This document shows, piece by piece, positions 17,892-27,400 of a DNA stretch of 64,000 nucleotides. This stretch comes from Bacteroidales bacterium (lineage in GTDB: Bacteria > Bacteroidota > Bacteroidia > Bacteroidales > GCA-2748055), in NCBI GenBank assembly GCA_020636775.1, contig JACJXF010000001.1, positions 186,001-250,000 on the forward strand. Direction: 5' to 3'. The position numbers and the translations under genes are program-made. Numbering within the stretch: the first letter of the stretch is position 1; each line of letters starts with the position of its first letter. A model generated the notes under the pieces. It worked only from the letters and a program-made list of their open reading frames with translations, was not told the DNA's origin and ran no database searches.

Positions 17892-20234
17892 ATGAAAAAT
17901 AAAACCATTCGTTTAACATTACTTTTGTCCCTCTTATCCATTGGTCTTTTTGGACAAAGTGCAAAGCAGTTTTTTAAAGCTGGCGAGGACTTCCTGAAGA
18001 ATGGCAAGTATGAAGATGCCATTGAGCAATACACAAAAGCTATTCAAATTGAGCCTGATTATGATAAAGCCTATACTCAGCGTGCATATGTTTATTCTCA
18101 GCTCTCTAAATATAAGGAAGCAGCTGAGGATTACGACCGGGCAATAGTTTTCATGCCGAAAGATGAAGAGGTTTATTTTAATTCAGCCACCATGCATTTC
18201 AAGCTGGGTGAAGATGCAATTGCTCTCGATAAGCTAAATAAATCTCTCGACCTGAAATCATCCTACATTGAAGCCATTCAGCTTAAGGTATTGGTCTTGA
18301 TTGATATGAAACGATACTCGGAAGCACTGGCAGATGCAAAAACAGCACTACGATACAAGGAAACGGCCGAAAATTATTATGTCTATGGCCTTGTTAACGA
18401 CACTCTTGGAAAATGGGCTGATGCCGGTGATGCTTATCAGAAAGCCCTGGATAAAAATGATAAATATCTTGATGCAGCTATCCAGCTTGCTGATCTTCAG
18501 AGAAGGGAGAAAAAATATAACCTTGCCATATCCTATATCAACAGGGCCATTCGCCAGGATCCGAAGTCTGTTAAAGCTTATCTTGTCAGAAGTGAAATTT
18601 ATGCCGATCAGCTTCAGTATCAGTCAGCTATTAATGATATCTCCACCATTATTCTCCTTCAGCCTGAGGATGCCAATATGTATTTTAAAAGAGCTGAGTA
18701 TTATCAGGGATTTACGCAGCACTCGAATGCCATACTTGATTTCAGTAAGGTGATTTCATTGCAGCCTGAAAATGCAAAGGCATATTACAAAAGAGCTTAT
18801 TCATATGAGCAGACTCTTCAATTTAAGAATGCAATAAAAGATTATGAGACCCTCTCAAAATTATCAAAATACGATGCCAATGCCCAGGAACTTCTTGCAG
18901 ATGCAAAAGCCCGTCTTTTTGAGTTGAACAGGGAAACCAATAAACCCGTTGTCTCGGTTGCAGAACCAATGGAAAAGGAAAACAAGGTGCTGGACGTTCC
19001 CAAAGGGGTGAATGTTTTACCCATGAAAGGAATTGTAAAGGATGAAAGCAACCTGAAATCGGTTGTTGTAAATAACTACACCATTCCCTTTGCTGCCAAG
19101 GATGATCATTACGAATTTCTTACCAGCGTGAACCTTAATAACTCAGACCAGCTGATTGTTGAAGTCACCGACGCGTATGATAATACAGAGACTTCCGTTT
19201 ATACTATCCGCAGAACAGAAGTCACTCCCCCTGATATCCGGATTATTGCACCCTATGCATCGGATAACAATCTTATTTATCTCGACAGTAATGATCCGGC
19301 AATTTATGTGGAAGGATCTATACTGGATGAGAGCCATATTTCAAGCATCAATATCGACGGTGTGCTGGCCAGTTATATTCCAAATGACCTGAATCCTACC
19401 TTCCAGGCTACCATTAATATCATGAATAAATCATCCTTCACGGTTACCGCTGTTGATGAATTTGGGAACAAATCGGAACAGACTTTCACCCTTAACCGCG
19501 ATGCCGCCGATATAGCCGCCAATAATCCAATGGGAAAAACATGGGTTGTATTTATTGACAATTCCGACTATGAAAATTTCGCATCCCTTGAAGGACCAGG
19601 GAAAGATATAACCATGATGAAGACGGCGCTTTCAAAGTATAGTATCCATAATTTCATTCAGAAGAAAAACATGAGCAAGCAGGAAATGGAAAAGTTCTTT
19701 GCCATTGAACTGCGCGATCTCCTTCGAAGCAACAGGGTTAACTCTTTGCTGATATGGTATGCAGGTCATGGTAAATATGTAAATGAAACCGGTTACTGGG
19801 TGCCTGTGGACGCAAAAAGAGACGATGAATTCACTTATTTTAATATCAATGCCTTAAAGGCATCCATGCAATCCTATCCAAAAGAAGTTACTCATACATT
19901 GGTAATTACGGATGCGTGCGAATCAGGTCCAAGCTTCTACCAGGCAATGAGGGGTGCTCCTGAGATAAAATCCTGTGACGACTGGGCAGCTACAAGGCTC
20001 AAATCCTCCCAGGTGTTTTCCTCTGCAGGTTATGAGCTCGCCGTGGATAACAGTCAGTTCACAAAAACCTTTGCCAATGTGCTTGCCAACAACCCCAACG
20101 CCTGTATCCCAATTGAAAGCATTGTTCAGAAAGTTACAAACGCTGTTACCAAAGGGAATGCACAGAAACCACAGTTTGGAAAAATTGCCGGACTGGAAGA
20201 CGAGAATGGTACATTCTTCTTTATGTCAAAATAA
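17892..20234 (+). CDS. TPR and caspase-like (peptidase C14) protein with Ig-like segment
   Basis: Exported or membrane-attached protein of 780 residues. An N-terminal signal peptide (LTLLLSLLSIGLFGQS) is followed by about nine tetratricopeptide repeats (residues ~25-350, for example GKYEDAIEQYTKAIQIEPDY). Residues ~375-555 look like two immunoglobulin-like repeats (KGIVKDESNLKSVVVN, and VEGSILDESHISSINID). The C-terminal caspase domain has the catalytic His626 in WYAGHGKY and Cys676 in TDACESG. Such modules are protein-protein scaffolds with a protease end; the target is unknown. The next gene, a propeller-SpoIIE phosphatase, begins 10 bp after the stop, strongly implying one operon. The start at ATG 17892 was preferred because it directly precedes the signal sequence. 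Confidence 0.86.
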   Translation: MKNKTIRLTLLLSLLSIGLFGQSAKQFFKAGEDFLKNGKYEDAIEQYTKAIQIEPDYDKAYTQRAYVYSQLSKYKEAAEDYDRAIVFMPKDEEVYFNSATMHFKLGEDAIALDKLNKSLDLKSSYIEAIQLKVLVLIDMKRYSEALADAKTALRYKETAENYYVYGLVNDTLGKWADAGDAYQKALDKNDKYLDAAIQLADLQRREKKYNLAISYINRAIRQDPKSVKAYLVRSEIYADQLQYQSAINDISTIILLQPEDANMYFKRAEYYQGFTQHSNAILDFSKVISLQPENAKAYYKRAYSYEQTLQFKNAIKDYETLSKLSKYDANAQELLADAKARLFELNRETNKPVVSVAEPMEKENKVLDVPKGVNVLPMKGIVKDESNLKSVVVNNYTIPFAAKDDHYEFLTSVNLNNSDQLIVEVTDAYDNTETSVYTIRRTEVTPPDIRIIAPYASDNNLIYLDSNDPAIYVEGSILDESHISSINIDGVLASYIPNDLNPTFQATINIMNKSSFTVTAVDEFGNKSEQTFTLNRDAADIAANNPMGKTWVVFIDNSDYENFASLEGPGKDITMMKTALSKYSIHNFIQKKNMSKQEMEKFFAIELRDLLRSNRVNSLLIWYAGHGKYVNETGYWVPVDAKRDDEFTYFNINALKASMQSYPKEVTHTLVITDACESGPSFYQAMRGAPEIKSCDDWAATRLKSSQVFSSAGYELAVDNSQFTKTFANVLANNPNACIPIESIVQKVTNAVTKGNAQKPQFGKIAGLEDENGTFFFMSK

Positions 20235-20243
20235 ACAACAAAT

Positions 20244-23200
20244 ATGAGCCCAGCCATTCATATTAAAGCCTTTAAAAGAATTATTCGCCCCATCAGGCGG
20301 ATAATTTTTTTATGTACCCTGCTCTTCCCTCTTCAACCCCTGCTTTCTCAGAACTATTATTTCGACTCGTATGGTGTGGCTGAAGGGCTTGCCCAGTCGA
20401 CTGTATATGATATCATGCAGGACACAAACGATTATCTCTGGTTAGGAACCAAGGCTGGCGTAAGTCGTTTCAACGGAAAAGAATTCAATAATTACTCACT
20501 GGAAAACGGTCTGGCTGAAAATGGTGTACGCACCATATACAAAGATACCGACAATCGTATCTGGTTTGGCCATAGCGGCGGAGGCGTCAGCTATTACGAC
20601 GGAAGAAATTTCCATGTGTTTTCAGCACCCGGAAAAAAATTCAACAGCGATATTACAGGCATTGTCAGGGATAAACAAGGCAATCTCTGGATCAGTTCGG
20701 AGCTTTCCGGTGTTGTTAAAATTAGCCGGACCGGAAATACCCTGGACGAATCGGAATCAGAGACTTTTTTCGGAGACAGGCTAAGTGACAGGGTATTTGG
20801 CATCTACCTTTCTGAAAAAGGAAGTCTTTATTTTATCACGGATGCATTCATAAAATTTTATAAACCCGATGGCAATAGTTTTGTAAACCTCGACCTGAAG
20901 GGAATGCCTTCCTTCTTTCTGATTACATGCATGTTTGAAGATTCCAGGAGCAACCTCTGGTTTGGAACCTATCATGGTGGTTTATACAAATATGATGTTG
21001 AAAAAGACAGCTTTAAAATTTATGATATTCGCGATGGACTGGCTTCCAACTGGATTTCAAGCATCTCAGAAGATTTTCATGGGAACTGCTGGGTTGGAAC
21101 CTGGGGTGAAGGTATTACCGTAATTTCTGATAAAGAACTTAAAACCTATAATCTTCAGAACGGACTTAATGATTTAAAAATCCGAAAGATACTTCAGGAT
21201 AAGGAAGGTAATATGCTTATCGGAACTCATGAACACGGGCTTTCTATTTTCAAGGGTGAGCAGTTTGTATCCTTTACAACTGATGATGGACTTCTGAATT
21301 CTCAGGTTTGGAGCGTTATTCAGGACAAAACAGGGAAATACTGGTTCGGAACCAATGAAGGAATTTCCATTTACGATGAGTCTCTGCCCTTATCCAAAAG
21401 ATTTCAGGATTTTTATAAGTTAAAGGGAAACCGAATCCGGATGATCAAGGAAGACAGGGAGGGGAGAATCTGGATCAGCACCGATGCTGAAGGAATTTTT
21501 ACCTATGTTCCTAAAACATCCCTTTTTACTTACGAGCCTAAACTCAACTCATACCTGCCAAAGCTGGTTGTCACAGCTCTTGAAACTGACAAAAAAGGAC
21601 GAGTCTGGGCCGGGACGCTGGACGGACTGGTAGGTTACGATTATAATGCAAAGCAGGTAATGTATTTCACCCAGACCTCCGGTTTAGCCGGTAATGACAT
21701 TACTGCATTGTTTTGCGACAGTAAGGATAATCTTTGGATTGGCTCCAGAAATTCGGGGCTTACTGTTTTAAAAGACACTGTGTTTTCAATACCCAACCTT
21801 GGTGAAAACTTTACCGCCACATGCATGATCGAAGACCAGAAGGGTCTGCTCTGGGTAGGAACAGAGGCCCAGGGAATTCTTGTCATAGACCCTGAAAATA
21901 ATAAAATTGTTAAATCATATAAGGAAAGCGATGGCCTGCTGGGGAATCTGATAAATTTGCTGAATATTGATAAAAACAACAATATTTATATTGGCACGAA
22001 CAAAGGCCTGAATGTATATAAGTCTGAAAAGGATAAGCTTTATACCTATACTGCGAAAAATGGCTTTACGGGAATTGAAACCAAGGCCAATTCGACTTTC
22101 AGGGATTCACGGGGTATGCTGTGGTTTGGAACTGTAGCCGGGGTTAACCGATACGATCCAGCCGTAAAAACGAAAATAAATGAAACCCCGTTGACCCATA
22201 TAATTGGTTTTAAAGTAAATCTGAAAAACCGGGAAATTAAATCGGGTCTTAAACTCAGGTATTCTGATAATAATATTATCATTGATTACATAAGCATCTG
22301 TCTTACAAATCCTTCTGCGGTAAAATATAAAATTAAGCTGGAAGGTGCAGATAATGACTGGAGAACCACTACTCAGACCTCGGTGACCTACCCTGCACTT
22401 GCGCCTAAAAAATATTCCTTCCTGCTTATGGCTCAAAACAGTGAAGGAATATGGAATTCAACTCCCATTACCTTGCAGTTCCAGATTAATCCTCCATTCT
22501 ACAAAACCTGGTGGTTCATTCTGATTTGTATCTTTTTCGGAGCCACAGTAATTGTGGTGTATGTTAAAGTGAGAGAATCCAATCTTATTAAAGAGAAAAG
22601 GATACTTGAAGAAAAAGTTATTGAAAGAACAGCAGAGGTAGTGCAACAGAAAGAAGAGCTGGCACAGAAAAATAAGGATATTACCGACAGCATCCGCTAT
22701 GCAAAGAGAATACAGCTGGCCATACTCCCTCCTGACTTACCCTTTGAGAATACCTTTATTCTTTTCAAGCCCAAGGATATTGTGAGTGGCGACTTTTACT
22801 GGCTTGATGTTATCGGGGATCTTGAATTCCTTGCAGCAGTGGACTGCACGGGTCATGGAGTGCCCGGGGCCTTTATGTCAATTATTGGTTCAAATTCACT
22901 GAATAAGATCGTGAAAGAATACAAGATTTTTAAACCATCTGATATACTCGACAGGTTAAACATAGAAGTAACCTCGAGCCTTCAGCGTCATGACTCTGAA
23001 GGCGGGGCCATACAGGATGGTATGGATATGGCTTTGATCTGCTATAACAGGAAGACAAGAACACTGGAATTCGCAGGGGCTTTTAATCCACTGTGGCTTG
23101 TAAGAGATGGGGCTCTGGAAGAAATAAAGGCCGACCGCTTTGCCATTGGCAGAAATAAACTGGAAGAAGAAAAGAAATTCACCAATAATGTTCTCCAGAT

Positions 23201-23423
23201 GCAAAAGGGTGATGCGATATATTTCTTTTCCGATGGTTTTGCTGATCAGTTTGGTGGGGAAACAGGGAAAAAATTTAAGGCAAAACCCATGAAAGAGCTG
23301 GTGCTGGCTATTCAGGATATTCCGATGAACAAACAGAAAGAAGTACTTGAATCCACACTGGAAGCCTGGAGAGGTGAAATAGAACAGGTGGATGACATTC
23401 TGGTTATTGGAAGGAAATTTTAA
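20244..23423 (+). CDS. Two-component-regulator propeller sensor with SpoIIE (PP2C) phosphatase output
   Basis: Membrane signalling protein of 1059 residues. After a signal/anchor (IIFLCTLLFPLQPLLSQ) come roughly a dozen Reg_prop beta-propeller repeats to about residue 650, with recurring [L/M]W[F/V/I]GT motifs (YLWLGTKAGVSRF, NLWFGTYHGGLYKY). A Y_Y_Y domain follows, then a membrane helix at ~755-775 (WWFILICIFFGATVIVVYV), a coiled coil, and a SpoIIE-type phosphatase at ~825-1059 with KDIVSGDFYWLD and AVDCTGHGVPGAFMS holding metal-binding Asp residues and ending QVDDILVIG. The phosphatase probably acts on a phosphoserine on an anti-anti-sigma-type partner; none is adjacent. It follows the caspase-like gene by 9 bp and overlaps the convergent LOG gene by 4 bp. 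Confidence 0.93.
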   Translation: MSPAIHIKAFKRIIRPIRRIIFLCTLLFPLQPLLSQNYYFDSYGVAEGLAQSTVYDIMQDTNDYLWLGTKAGVSRFNGKEFNNYSLENGLAENGVRTIYKDTDNRIWFGHSGGGVSYYDGRNFHVFSAPGKKFNSDITGIVRDKQGNLWISSELSGVVKISRTGNTLDESESETFFGDRLSDRVFGIYLSEKGSLYFITDAFIKFYKPDGNSFVNLDLKGMPSFFLITCMFEDSRSNLWFGTYHGGLYKYDVEKDSFKIYDIRDGLASNWISSISEDFHGNCWVGTWGEGITVISDKELKTYNLQNGLNDLKIRKILQDKEGNMLIGTHEHGLSIFKGEQFVSFTTDDGLLNSQVWSVIQDKTGKYWFGTNEGISIYDESLPLSKRFQDFYKLKGNRIRMIKEDREGRIWISTDAEGIFTYVPKTSLFTYEPKLNSYLPKLVVTALETDKKGRVWAGTLDGLVGYDYNAKQVMYFTQTSGLAGNDITALFCDSKDNLWIGSRNSGLTVLKDTVFSIPNLGENFTATCMIEDQKGLLWVGTEAQGILVIDPENNKIVKSYKESDGLLGNLINLLNIDKNNNIYIGTNKGLNVYKSEKDKLYTYTAKNGFTGIETKANSTFRDSRGMLWFGTVAGVNRYDPAVKTKINETPLTHIIGFKVNLKNREIKSGLKLRYSDNNIIIDYISICLTNPSAVKYKIKLEGADNDWRTTTQTSVTYPALAPKKYSFLLMAQNSEGIWNSTPITLQFQINPPFYKTWWFILICIFFGATVIVVYVKVRESNLIKEKRILEEKVIERTAEVVQQKEELAQKNKDITDSIRYAKRIQLAILPPDLPFENTFILFKPKDIVSGDFYWLDVIGDLEFLAAVDCTGHGVPGAFMSIIGSNSLNKIVKEYKIFKPSDILDRLNIEVTSSLQRHDSEGGAIQDGMDMALICYNRKTRTLEFAGAFNPLWLVRDGALEEIKADRFAIGRNKLEEEKKFTNNVLQMQKGDAIYFFSDGFADQFGGETGKKFKAKPMKELVLAIQDIPMNKQKEVLESTLEAWRGEIEQVDDILVIGRKF

Positions 23424-24013
23424 TCCTCCACAGCGGCATATTTTATGGCGTCACCATTCCAGGGCGGTGCATTTTTGATGGCCGGAATAACATCTTCAGG
23501 CTTTTCAACCATTAACCAGATATCTTTATGAACCGGCCTCATAAATTTCTCTTCAGTCATCTTATGAAAGAAATCCTCAAGAGGCCTGTAAAAATCATTG
23601 GTATTGAGCATTACAATGGGTGCCAGAAACTGTCCAAGCTGCTTTAAGGTAATAAGTTCCGTGAGTTCTTCCAGGGTGCCAACCCCACCGGGAAGTGCGA
23701 TTACTGCATCAACTCCCTTAATCATGAGGTTTTTTCTTTGATGCATGGTTTCAACCTCAATCATATCGGTAACTGCCGGATGAGCCCAGTTCATTTTCTT
23801 CATGAAGCCCGGAATTATTCCCGTAATCTTCCCTCCGCCAGCAATCATAGTATCAGCCAGAGTACCCATGAGTCCCTGTGATCCTCCCCCGTAACTCACA
23901 TGGATATTATGCTCAAGAAATAATTTTCCAAGAATTTCCGCATCCCTGAAATAAACAGAATTTATTTTAGGGCTGGACGCGCAAAAGACGCAAACTTTCC
24001 TGACTGGATTCAT
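23420..24013 (-). CDS. LOG-family (TIGR00730) Rossmann-fold nucleotide hydrolase-like protein
   Basis: LOG/YgdH-type protein of 197 residues; family members hydrolyse nucleoside 5'-monophosphates to base and ribose 5-phosphate, in plants activating cytokinins. Visible motifs are YGGGSQGLMGTLADT near residue 41, the MHQRK segment, and the signature PGGVGTLEEL near residue 109 with the catalytic Glu. Its end overlaps the stop of the SpoIIE gene by 4 bp in convergent orientation. The true bacterial substrate is unestablished, so it is best left as LOG family. Confidence 0.9.
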   Translation of the reverse strand: MNPVRKVCVFCASSPKINSVYFRDAEILGKLFLEHNIHVSYGGGSQGLMGTLADTMIAGGGKITGIIPGFMKKMNWAHPAVTDMIEVETMHQRKNLMIKGVDAVIALPGGVGTLEELTELITLKQLGQFLAPIVMLNTNDFYRPLEDFFHKMTEEKFMRPVHKDIWLMVEKPEDVIPAIKNAPPWNGDAIKYAAVED

Positions 24014-24040
24014 ATAATTTTCCGGAAAATTGAAAACACA

Positions 24041-24076
24041 AAGTGCCTGAAGAATTGAGAAAAACTTCAGGCACTT
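24041..24076 (-). terminator. Hairpin terminator after trxA
   Basis: Perfect 12-bp inverted repeat AAGTGCCTGAAG / CTTCAGGCACTT with a 12-nt loop, 30 bp after the trxA stop, leading on the minus strand into a T-rich tract. It separates trxA from the LOG gene. Confidence 0.75.
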
Positions 24077-24105
24077 CTTATTTCAGGGATAAACGTAAAA
24101 TCGAA

Positions 24106-24423
24106 TTATAATAAAGCTTCGAGTTTGCTAACCAGGGCTCCTTTACCTACGGCACCAACCTGTTTATCGGCTACCTCACCATTTTTAAAATATAAAATGG
24201 TAGGAATATTTCTGATTCCAAACCTCTGGGTTACACCAGGGTTGCTGTCTACATCAAGTTTACCAACAATGGCCTTGTCTTTAAAATCTTCTCCGATTTC
24301 GTTTACAATTGGTCCTACCATTCTGCAGGGACCACACCATTCTGCCCAGAAATCAACGATAACGGGTTTATCAGACTTAATTACCAGCTCTTCAAAGTTG
24401 CTGTCGGTTAATTCAATTGCCAT
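24106..24423 (-). CDS. trxA: Thioredoxin
   Basis: Cytoplasmic protein-disulfide reductase of 105 residues, normal for TrxA. The redox site is WCGPC with Cys30 and Cys33, preceded by PVIVDFWAE, and the cis-proline loop is in RNIPTILYF. No signal peptide, so it is the cytosolic form. It stands as a single gene with its own promoter upstream and a strong hairpin downstream. Confidence 0.97.
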   Translation of the reverse strand: MAIELTDSNFEELVIKSDKPVIVDFWAEWCGPCRMVGPIVNEIGEDFKDKAIVGKLDVDSNPGVTQRFGIRNIPTILYFKNGEVADKQVGAVGKGALVSKLEALL

Positions 24424-24443
24424 AACAATAGTATTTAGGGTTA

Positions 24444-24474
24444 CAAATTTATAATTTTCAATACAATTTAAAAA
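24444..24474 (-). promoter_or_regulatory. Bacteroidota-type promoter of trxA
   Basis: On the minus strand TTTT (24474-24471), 19-bp spacer, then perfect TAAATTTG (24451-24444), ending 20 bp before the ATG. Confidence 0.5.
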
Positions 24475-24484
24475 TCCCCGGACC

Positions 24485-27400
24485 TTATTTCAAAGAATAT
24501 TCTATCTCGGGATTCGCCTCCATATAATCAAAAAACTCATCGTTCAGGTTGAGGTACTGTGTCCTGGAAAACAAATCCACTTTAAGATTACTCTGCTTAT
24601 CAACAACCTGAACGCGCAAATGTTTTTCATTTGTTTTCTTTTCGGGCTTTCCGATAAATTTCGACAGGCCTTCAATTGCTGAGTTATTTAAAGAATCTGT
24701 TTTAACAGTAAGCAAAACAGTTCTCACCATTTCATTTCTTACCTCCGAAAGAAGATGAATGCTTTTAACCCTCAGCTCAATACCGCTGCGGTTATCCTTT
24801 TTGGATTTCCACTCTTCAACCCCGGCTCTGACCATAATCGAAACGCCAGTGCTGAAGAATTTCTTATAGTTTACAAAGTCATTACCCCAGAGACGTAACT
24901 GATAGGTATCCACAAAATCCTCAAGGATAGCTATTCCAAAGGCCCTGTTATTTTTTTGGGAAATCCCCTCGCGGAACGATTTAATAATGCCTGCAAAGGT
25001 AACATCCTTTGCTTTAAAATCCGGCAAACGATTATTTAAATCATAAAAATCCACATTGCAAAAACTCTTTATTTCGGGTCTGAAACGATCCAGAGGATGG
25101 GCTGTGAGATACATCCCTATCAGTTCCTTTTCCCTGTTGATGCGCTCAAGCAATGGCCAGTCTTCGATATTCGCCGGCAGGGGCCTCATGATAATTTCTT
25201 CATTAGAATCACCGAACAGACTTTGCTGAGTGCTGTTCTTCTCGTTACTCAGGCGGCTGCCGTATTTTACCAGTGCATCAAAAAAGCTCGCTTCAGAACC
25301 AATGGGTTCAAAATACTGTGCGCGGTTGATCTCCGGGAAACAGTCAAAAGCTCCCGATGCGGCCAGACCTTCAAGGTTTTTCCTTGTCATAATCCGCAAA
25401 TCCATCCTCTCTATGAAATCGTAAATATCGACAAAGGGACCGTTCTTTTTTCTTTCCTCAATAATGGTGGCAACAGCCGACTCTCCCACTCCTTTGATAG
25501 CACCCAGGCCAAAGCGGATATTGCCCTTTTTGGTAACTGTAAATTTGACATTACTTTCATTTACATCCGGCCCCCGGACCTCCGTACCCATTCTCCGGCA
25601 TTCGTCCATAAATATCCCGATCTTCTTGATATCGGTAATATTCCGGCTAAGCACTGCGGCCATAAACTCGGCCGGATAATGTGCCTTGAGGTAGGCTGTC
25701 TGATATGAAACGTAGGCGTAACAGGTTGAATGTGACTTGTTGAAAGCATATTCAGCAAAAGCCTCCCAGTCGGACCATATCTTTTCAATAACAACCTCAT
25801 TGTGGCCATTAGCCTTACAACCCTCCACGAACTTGCTTTTCAGCTCGTCCATCATTTTGCGGATTTTCTTACCCATGGCTTTCCTGAGCGAGTCGGCCTC
25901 TCCACGGGTAAATCCTGCCAGCCTCTGGGAAAGTCGCATCACCTGCTCCTGATAAACCGTAATACCATAGGTTTCCTTAAGCTCCTCCTCCATCTCGGGA
26001 ACACGGTAGCTTATTTGCTCCTGACCCTGCTTTCTTTTTATAAAGGAAGGAATATATTCCATTGGACCCGGACGGTAAAGGGCATTCATGGCAATCAGGT
26101 CTTCGAAGCGGTTCGGTTTAAGATCACGCAGATGTTTTCTCATTCCGGCCGATTCAAACTGGAAGAGCCCTGTTGTATCGCCCTTGGCATATAACTCATA
26201 CGTCAGGGCATCGTCGATGGGAATATTTGAAATGTCTATTTTTATCCCCCGTGATTCAAATACATTGGTAACAGCATCCTTAATGATGGAAAGTGTTTTA
26301 AGTCCGAGGAAGTCCATTTTCAGCATCCCGACATCCTCAACATGCTTCCCGTCGAACTGGGTAACCAGCAGATCAGAGTCCTTGGAGATGCAGATTGGAA
26401 TATGTTCGGTGAGATCATCACGACCTATGATAATTCCGCATGCATGTATTCCCGTGTGTCGCACAGAGCCTTCGAGAGTTCCGGCATATTCGAGTACCGA
26501 TTTCACATCCGGGTTACCCGAATCCCTTTCTTTCCTTAGTTCAGGAACTTCTTCATAGGCTTTTTTCAGGGTGGTTCCCGGGCGCTCAGGTACGAGCTTT
26601 GCCAGTCTGTCGGCCTCTGAAAGCGGAAGTTTTTGTATCCTTGCCACATCGCGGATGGCCATTTTTGCGGCCATGGTCCCAAATGTGATGATCTGGGCAA
26701 CCTTGGTTTTGCCGTATTTATTGACTACCCATCTCAGAACTTCTTCCCGGCCGTCTTCATCGAAATCAATGTCGATATCAGGAAGAGAAATCCTGTCGGG
26801 GTTCAGGAATCGCTCAAAAAGCAAATTATATCTTAGAGGGTCTATATCCGTTATTCCTGTACAGTATGCCACCACCGATCCTGCTGCTGAGCCTCGCCCG
26901 GGTCCCACTGCAACACCCATGTTCCTAGCTTCATTTATAAAATCCTGCACAATAAGGAAGTAACCCGGAAAACCCATGTTCTTAACAACCTCCAGCTCGA
27001 AATCAATTCTCTCCTGTATTTCAGTAGTAATTTCCTTATATCGTCTTTCTGCCCCTTTGTAAGAGAGATGCCGGAGATAGTCGTCCTCATTGTCAAATCC
27101 CTCCGGAAGCGGAAAATCAGGCATAATCGGATCGCGGTTCAATGCGTAAACCTCAACTTTATCAACTATTTCCTGAGTATTTATAAGAACCTGCGGAATA
27201 TCTTTGAAGATTTCCATCATCTCCGCCCTTGTCTTCAGCCATTCCTGCTGAGTGTATTTCATCCGGGATGGATCATCCAGGTCTTTTCCGGTGCTAAGGC
27301 AGATGAGCCGGTCGTGCGCACCGGCATCTTCAGCGTTTATAAAATGAACATCATTGGTGGCGATGCATTTAACCCCATACTTTTCACCCAGCTCAAGAAG

